Source: Mycobacterium sp. 1245805.9 | GTDB lineage: Bacteria; Actinomycetota; Actinomycetes; Mycobacteriales; Mycobacteriaceae | Assembly: GCF_001672915.1 (NCBI RefSeq) | Contig: NZ_LZKR01000064.1 | Span: forward strand, 1-64,000 | Direction of reading: 5' to 3' | Length of the DNA stretch: 64,000 bases | Part shown: in pieces, positions 60,289 to 64,000 of the stretch | Position numbering within the stretch: position 1 is the stretch's first letter | Layout: every line of letters begins with the position of its first letter | Notes under the pieces: model-generated | The model's database searches: none | What the model was told of the DNA's origin: nothing | The model's input: the letters and a program-made list of their open reading frames with translations, nothing else | Position numbers and translations under genes: made by a program

Positions 60289-60293
60289 CACCA

Positions 60294-61340
60294 ATGCCCA
60301 CCGACATCGGCAGTGCAAGACGCTGGCGGACTGCTGGAGGCATCGCCATACTCGCGCTGATCGTCGGCGTCGTCGCCGCGTGTCAGGGCGGCCCTAGCGA
60401 CGTGGTGGGCGGGAGCGGTCCCAGCAACGCGCGCACGAGTCTCACCCTGGTCGCCTATTCCGCCCCGGAACCCGGCTGGAGCAAGGTGATCCCCGCCTTC
60501 AACGCCTCCGACGAGGGCAAGGGCATCCAGGTGATCACCTCCTACGGCGCCTCCGGCGACCAGTCCCGCGGCGTCGCCGAGGGTAAGCCGGCCGATCTCG
60601 TCAACTTCTCGGTCGAACCCGACGTCACCCGGTTGGTCAAGGCGGGCAAGGTCTCCAAGGACTGGAACACCGACGCCACCAAGGGAATCCCGTTCGGGTC
60701 GGTCGTCACGTTGGTGGTGCGCAAGGGAAATCCGAAGAACATCAAGGACTGGGATGACCTGCTGCGGACCGGCATTGAGGTCATCACGCCCAGCCCGCTG
60801 AGTTCGGGATCGGCCAAGTGGAATCTGCTTGCCCCGTATGCCGTCAAGAGCGAAGGCGGCGCCAACGGTCAGGCCGGCATCGACTTCATCCACAAATTGG
60901 TGAGCGAACACGTCAAGCTGCGCCCCGGCTCGGGACGGGAGGCCACCGACGTCTTCGTCCAGGGCAGCGGTGACGTCTTGATCAGCTACGAGAACGAGGC
61001 CATCGCGACCGAACGCGCGGGCAAGCCGGTCGAGCACGTCAACCCGCCGCAGACGTTCAAGATCGAGAACCCGTTGGCGGTGGTGACCACCAGCCCGCAC
61101 CTGGATGCCGCCGTGGCTTTCAAGAACTTTCAGTACACCGCTGCGGCGCAGAAGGTGTGGGCGCAGGCCGGCTTCCGGCCGGTCGACCCCGCCGTCGCCG
61201 CGGATTTCCGCAACCAGTTCCCCGTGCCGGCGAAGCTGTGGACGATCGCCCAACTCGGCGGCTGGGGCACGGTGGACCCGCAGCTGTTCGACAAGAACAC
61301 GGGCAGCATCACCAAGATCTACACGAAGGCGACGGGATGA
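60294..61340 (+). CDS. subI: Sulfate-binding lipoprotein SubI
   Basis: A 348-residue periplasmic sulfate-binding protein anchored by lipid. The signal peptide ends in lipobox VVAAC. The mature part has VAYSAPEPGWSKVIPAF, ITSYGASGDQSRGVA, PFGSVVTLVVRKGNPKNI and SPLSSGSAKWNLLAPY, the sulfate-binding family pattern that holds the anion without counter-ions. It feeds the CysT-CysW-CysA1 ABC transporter encoded downstream; the next start overlaps its stop. ATG 60294 follows AAAGG, the site predicted to be masked by the leader structure. Confidence 0.95.
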   Translation: MPTDIGSARRWRTAGGIAILALIVGVVAACQGGPSDVVGGSGPSNARTSLTLVAYSAPEPGWSKVIPAFNASDEGKGIQVITSYGASGDQSRGVAEGKPADLVNFSVEPDVTRLVKAGKVSKDWNTDATKGIPFGSVVTLVVRKGNPKNIKDWDDLLRTGIEVITPSPLSSGSAKWNLLAPYAVKSEGGANGQAGIDFIHKLVSEHVKLRPGSGREATDVFVQGSGDVLISYENEAIATERAGKPVEHVNPPQTFKIENPLAVVTTSPHLDAAVAFKNFQYTAAAQKVWAQAGFRPVDPAVAADFRNQFPVPAKLWTIAQLGGWGTVDPQLFDKNTGSITKIYTKATG

Positions 61341-62185
61341 CGGCCATCGTCACGCCCGTCCCGCACGAGGTCCGAGCCACCCGGCGCCCTCGCGGATCGG
61401 GCACCACGTCGTTACGGGTCGGCGTCGCGACGCTGTGGCTGTCGGTGATCGTGCTGCTGCCGCTGGCCGCCATCGCGTGGCAGGCCGCCGGCGGCGGCTG
61501 GCACGCCTTCTGGCTCGCCGTCACGTCGAACGCCGCGCTGGAGTCGTTCCGCGTGACGCTCACCATCTCCGCCGGGGTGACGGCGGTCAACCTGGTGTTC
61601 GGGCTGGTGATCGCCTGGATGCTGGTGCGCGACGACTTCTTCGGCAAACGACTGGTCGACGCCATCATCGACCTGCCGTTCGCGCTGCCGACCATCGTCG
61701 CCAGCCTGGTGATGCTGGCTCTGTACGGGAACAACAGCCCGGTGGGGCTGCACCTGCAGCACACCGCTTGGGGTGTGGCGGTGGCGCTGGCCTTCGTCAC
61801 CCTGCCGTTCGTGGTGCGGGCCGTTCAGCCGGTGCTGCTGGAGATCGACCGGGAGGCCGAGGAGGCGGCGGCCTCGCTGGGCGCGAATGGCCCGAAGATC
61901 TTCACCTCGGTCGTGTTGCCGTCGCTGACCCCGGCCCTGTTATCCGGTGCGGGCCTGGCGTTCTCGCGAGCGATCGGCGAATTCGGGTCGGTGGTGTTGA
62001 TCGGCGGCGCGGTGCCGGGCAAGACCGAAGTGTCCTCCCAGTGGATTCGGACGCTGATCGAGAACGACGACCGCACCGGAGCCGCCGCGATATCCATCGT
62101 GCTGCTTGCGATTTCGTTTACCGTGCTGTTCATCCTGCGCATCGTGGGCGGGCGCGCGGCCAAACGCGAGGAGTTGGCGAGATGA
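61337..62185 (+). CDS. cysT: Sulfate ABC transporter permease CysT
   Basis: A 282-residue inner-membrane permease with six predicted spans. The cytoplasmic EAA loop that docks the ATPase is EIDREAEEAAASLGANGPKI. IDLPFALPTIVASLVMLALY and FSRAIGEFGSVVLIGG are family hallmarks. It overlaps subI and cysW by ATGA at both ends and pairs with CysW to form the sulfate/thiosulfate channel. Confidence 0.95.
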   Translation: MTAIVTPVPHEVRATRRPRGSGTTSLRVGVATLWLSVIVLLPLAAIAWQAAGGGWHAFWLAVTSNAALESFRVTLTISAGVTAVNLVFGLVIAWMLVRDDFFGKRLVDAIIDLPFALPTIVASLVMLALYGNNSPVGLHLQHTAWGVAVALAFVTLPFVVRAVQPVLLEIDREAEEAAASLGANGPKIFTSVVLPSLTPALLSGAGLAFSRAIGEFGSVVLIGGAVPGKTEVSSQWIRTLIENDDRTGAAAISIVLLAISFTVLFILRIVGGRAAKREELAR

Positions 62186-62997
62186 CCGCGTCCTCGACGA
62201 GGTCTCGCTACCTCATCCGATTCGTCGGGCTGGCATACATCTTCGTGTTGCTCGTCGTTCCGGTATCGCTGATCCTGTGGCGGACCTTCCGCCCCGGGAT
62301 CGGCCAGTTCTTCGACTGGGTGAGCACACCAGCCGCGGTATCGGCGCTGAATTTGACGCTGCTGGTGGTGGCGATCGTGGTGCCGCTCAACGTCGTCTTC
62401 GGCATTCCGACCGCGTTGGTGCTGGCGCGCAACCGGTTTCGGGGGAAGGGCGTGCTGCAGGCGGTCATCGACCTGCCGTTCGCGGTCTCGCCCGTCATCG
62501 TGGGCGTGGCCTTGATCCTGCTGTGGGGCGCGGGCGGCGCCTTCGGGTTCGTCGAAAACAACCTCGGCCTGAAGATCATTTTCGGGCTGCCGGGGATCGT
62601 CCTGGCCAGTATCTTCGTCACGCTGCCGTTCGTGGTGCGCGAAGTGGAGCCGTTGCTGCACGAGTTGGGCACCGATCAGGAGGAGGCGGCCGCCACCCTG
62701 GGTTCGAGTTGGTGGCAGACGTTTTGGCGGATCACGTTGCCGTCCATCCGGTGGGGTTTGACCTACGGCGTCGTGCTGACCGTCGCGCGCACGCTCGGCG
62801 AGTTCGGCGCGGTGATCATCGTGTCGTCCAACCTGCCGGGCAAGTCGCAAACGCTGACATTGCTTGTGGCGGACCGGTACAACCGCGGGGCCGAGTACGG
62901 CGCCTACGCGCTCTCGACGCTGCTGATGGGTGTGGCCGTGCTGGTGCTGATCTTCCAGCTGGTTCTCGACGTTCGCCGGGCACGAGCGACCAAATAA
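62182..62997 (+). CDS. cysW: Sulfate ABC transporter permease CysW
   Basis: A 271-residue permease, second channel subunit. Six spans, EAA loop ELGTDQEEAAATLGSSWWQT, and family segments IDLPFAVSPVIVGVALILLW and ARTLGEFGAVIIVSSNLPG. It overlaps cysT by four bases and is followed after 21 bases by cysA1 with its own ribosome site. Confidence 0.95.
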   Translation: MTASSTRSRYLIRFVGLAYIFVLLVVPVSLILWRTFRPGIGQFFDWVSTPAAVSALNLTLLVVAIVVPLNVVFGIPTALVLARNRFRGKGVLQAVIDLPFAVSPVIVGVALILLWGAGGAFGFVENNLGLKIIFGLPGIVLASIFVTLPFVVREVEPLLHELGTDQEEAAATLGSSWWQTFWRITLPSIRWGLTYGVVLTVARTLGEFGAVIIVSSNLPGKSQTLTLLVADRYNRGAEYGAYALSTLLMGVAVLVLIFQLVLDVRRARATK

Positions 62998-63018
62998 GCC
63001 GGACAAGGAGACTGGCAG

Positions 63019-64000
63019 ATGACCGACAATCCGACCGAGCCCCGCGACCACGCGATCACGGTGCGTGACGCCTACAAGCGCTATGGGGATTTCGTGGCGT
63101 TGGATCACGTGGACTTCGTGGTGCCGAAGGGGTCGTTGACGGCCTTGTTGGGTCCCAGTGGCTCGGGCAAGTCGACGCTGTTGCGGGCCATTGCGGGGCT
63201 GGATCAGCCCGACAGTGGGACGGTGACGATCGATGGCCGGGATGTCACGCGGGTGCCGCCGCAGCGGCGCGGCATCGGGTTTGTGTTTCAGCATTATGCG
63301 GCGTTCAAGCACATGACGGTGCGCGACAACGTGGCCTATGGGCTCAAGATCCGCAAGCGGCCCAAGGCCGAGATCAAAGAGAAGGTCGACAACCTCCTGG
63401 AGGTGGTGGGGCTGAGCGGTTTTCAGACCCGCTATCCCAATCAGCTGTCCGGGGGTCAGCGCCAGCGCATGGCGTTGGCCCGCGCGCTGGCGGTGGATCC
63501 GCAGGTGTTGTTGCTCGACGAGCCGTTCGGGGCGCTGGACGCCAAGGTGCGTGAGGACTTGCGGGCGTGGTTGCGCCGCCTGCATGACGAGGTGCACGTC
63601 ACGACGGTGCTGGTCACCCACGATCAGCAGGAGGCGCTGGATGTGGCCGATCGGATCGCGGTGCTCAACAAGGGCCGCATCGAGCAGGTCGGCTCGCCCA
63701 CCGACGTCTATGACTCCCCGGCGAGTTCGTTCGTCATGTCCTTCCTGGGCGCGGTGTCCGAGCTGAACGGCGCGCTGGTGCGCCCGCACGACATCCGGGT
63801 GGGCCGCAAGCCCGACATGGCGGTGGCCACCGCCGACGCCACGGCCGAATCCATCGGGGTGGTGCGCGCGACCGTCGACCGCGTGGTGGCGCTGGGCTTC
63901 GAGGTGCGCGTGGAACTGACCAGCGCGGCGACCGGGGGCCCCTTCACCGCGCAGATCACCCGCGGTGACGCCGAGGCCCTGGCGCTGCGCGACGGCGACA
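63019..64000 (+). CDS. cysA1: Sulfate ABC transporter ATPase CysA1 (runs off the window)
   Basis: The ATP-binding subunit of the sulfate transporter; 327 codons are present and the frame is still open at the window end. Walker A is [16 protein letters not shown], the Q-loop is in [18 protein letters not shown], the ABC signature [15 protein letters not shown], Walker [18 protein letters not shown] and the switch His [10 protein letters not shown]. The start of the C-terminal regulatory domain ([12 protein letters not shown]) is included. AAGGAG precedes ATG 63019. It should energise sulfate import through CysT-CysW. Confidence 0.96.
   Translation, partial: MTDNPTEPRDHAITVRDAYKRYGDFVALDHVDFVVPKGSLTALLGPSGSGKSTLLRAIAGLDQPDSGTVTIDGRDVTRVPPQRRGIGFVFQHYAAFKHMTVRDNVAYGLKIRKRPKAEIKEKVDNLLEVVGLSGFQTRYPNQLSGGQRQRMALARALAVDPQVLLLDEPFGALDAKVREDLRAWLRRLHDEVHVTTVLVTHDQQEALDVADRIAVLNKGRIEQVGSPTDVYDSPASSFVMSFLGAVSELNGALVRPHDIRVGRKPDMAVATADATAESIGVVRATVDRVVALGFEVRVELTSAATGGPFTAQITRGDAEALALRDGD

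Overview
The window comes from a slow-growing, high-GC Mycobacterium. From memory, its backbone matches the M. tuberculosis H37Rv order Rv2437 to Rv2397c, read here in the opposite direction: rbsK, cyclase, cNMP-binding MscS, proA, MoxR/VWA pair, nadD, rsfS, gpgP, octT, degV, comEA/comEC, holA, rpsT, ATP-grasp/alpha-E/transglutaminase, a PE-family gene, RNase Z, CBS protein, MazF-like protein, lepA, lppR, trehalase and the sulfate transporter subI-cysT-cysW-cysA1. A PE_PGRS gene argues against M. avium sensu stricto, which is thought to lack that subfamily. I do not assign a species. I saw no rRNA, tRNA, insertion sequence, prophage or CRISPR array.

Layout. 1-2661: a small catabolic locus (PEP-mutase/isocitrate-lyase family gene, MmgE/PrpD gene) divergent from a GntR/HutC regulator, with a perfect palindrome between them. 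Bases 1-250 form an inverted repeat that breaks the PEP-mutase gene and looks like a fold-back chimera. 2658-11604: an ICMT-like methyltransferase and ribokinase (minus strand), then a class III cyclase translationally overlapped with a cyclic-nucleotide-binding MscS channel, proA, and a MoxR ATPase/VWA pair. 11640-12285: a VapBC toxin-antitoxin pair. 12357-15659: a tight run nadD-rsfS-gpgP-octT-degV, in which gpgP and octT belong to methylglucose lipopolysaccharide synthesis.

15642-42049 is the main accessory block. It is a 26-kb lipid locus lying where M. tuberculosis carries eis. A long minus-strand run (papA3-like acyltransferase, mmpL10-like transporter, PE-PPE-domain acyltransferase, FAAL-type fadD, Rv0926c-like reductase, mmpS, mmpL) is divergent from a giant two-module polyketide synthase. 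A pair of acyl-CoA dehydrogenases and a PPOX-fold protein close the block. FAAL would load a starter acyl chain, the PKS extend it, PapA and the PE-PPE enzyme transfer it, and MmpL/MmpS export the lipid. Both PKS AT domains carry the malonyl signature HAFH, which points to an unbranched acyl chain as in glycopeptidolipids rather than the methyl-branched chains of PAT or sulfolipid. The peptide-synthetase and glycosyltransferase genes of a glycopeptidolipid pathway are not in this window.

42205-64000 returns to the conserved backbone. Points of note are ComEC without a nuclease domain, palindromes in the rpsT/ATP-grasp intergenic region, a 56-bp tandem repeat and a large hairpin after the CBS-domain gene, a lepA gene whose annotated start conflicts with a promoter-like element, a tandem lppR duplication, and a leaderless mini-ORF ending in Cys-Cys-Arg with a predicted Shine-Dalgarno-sequestering stem before the sulfate transport operon.
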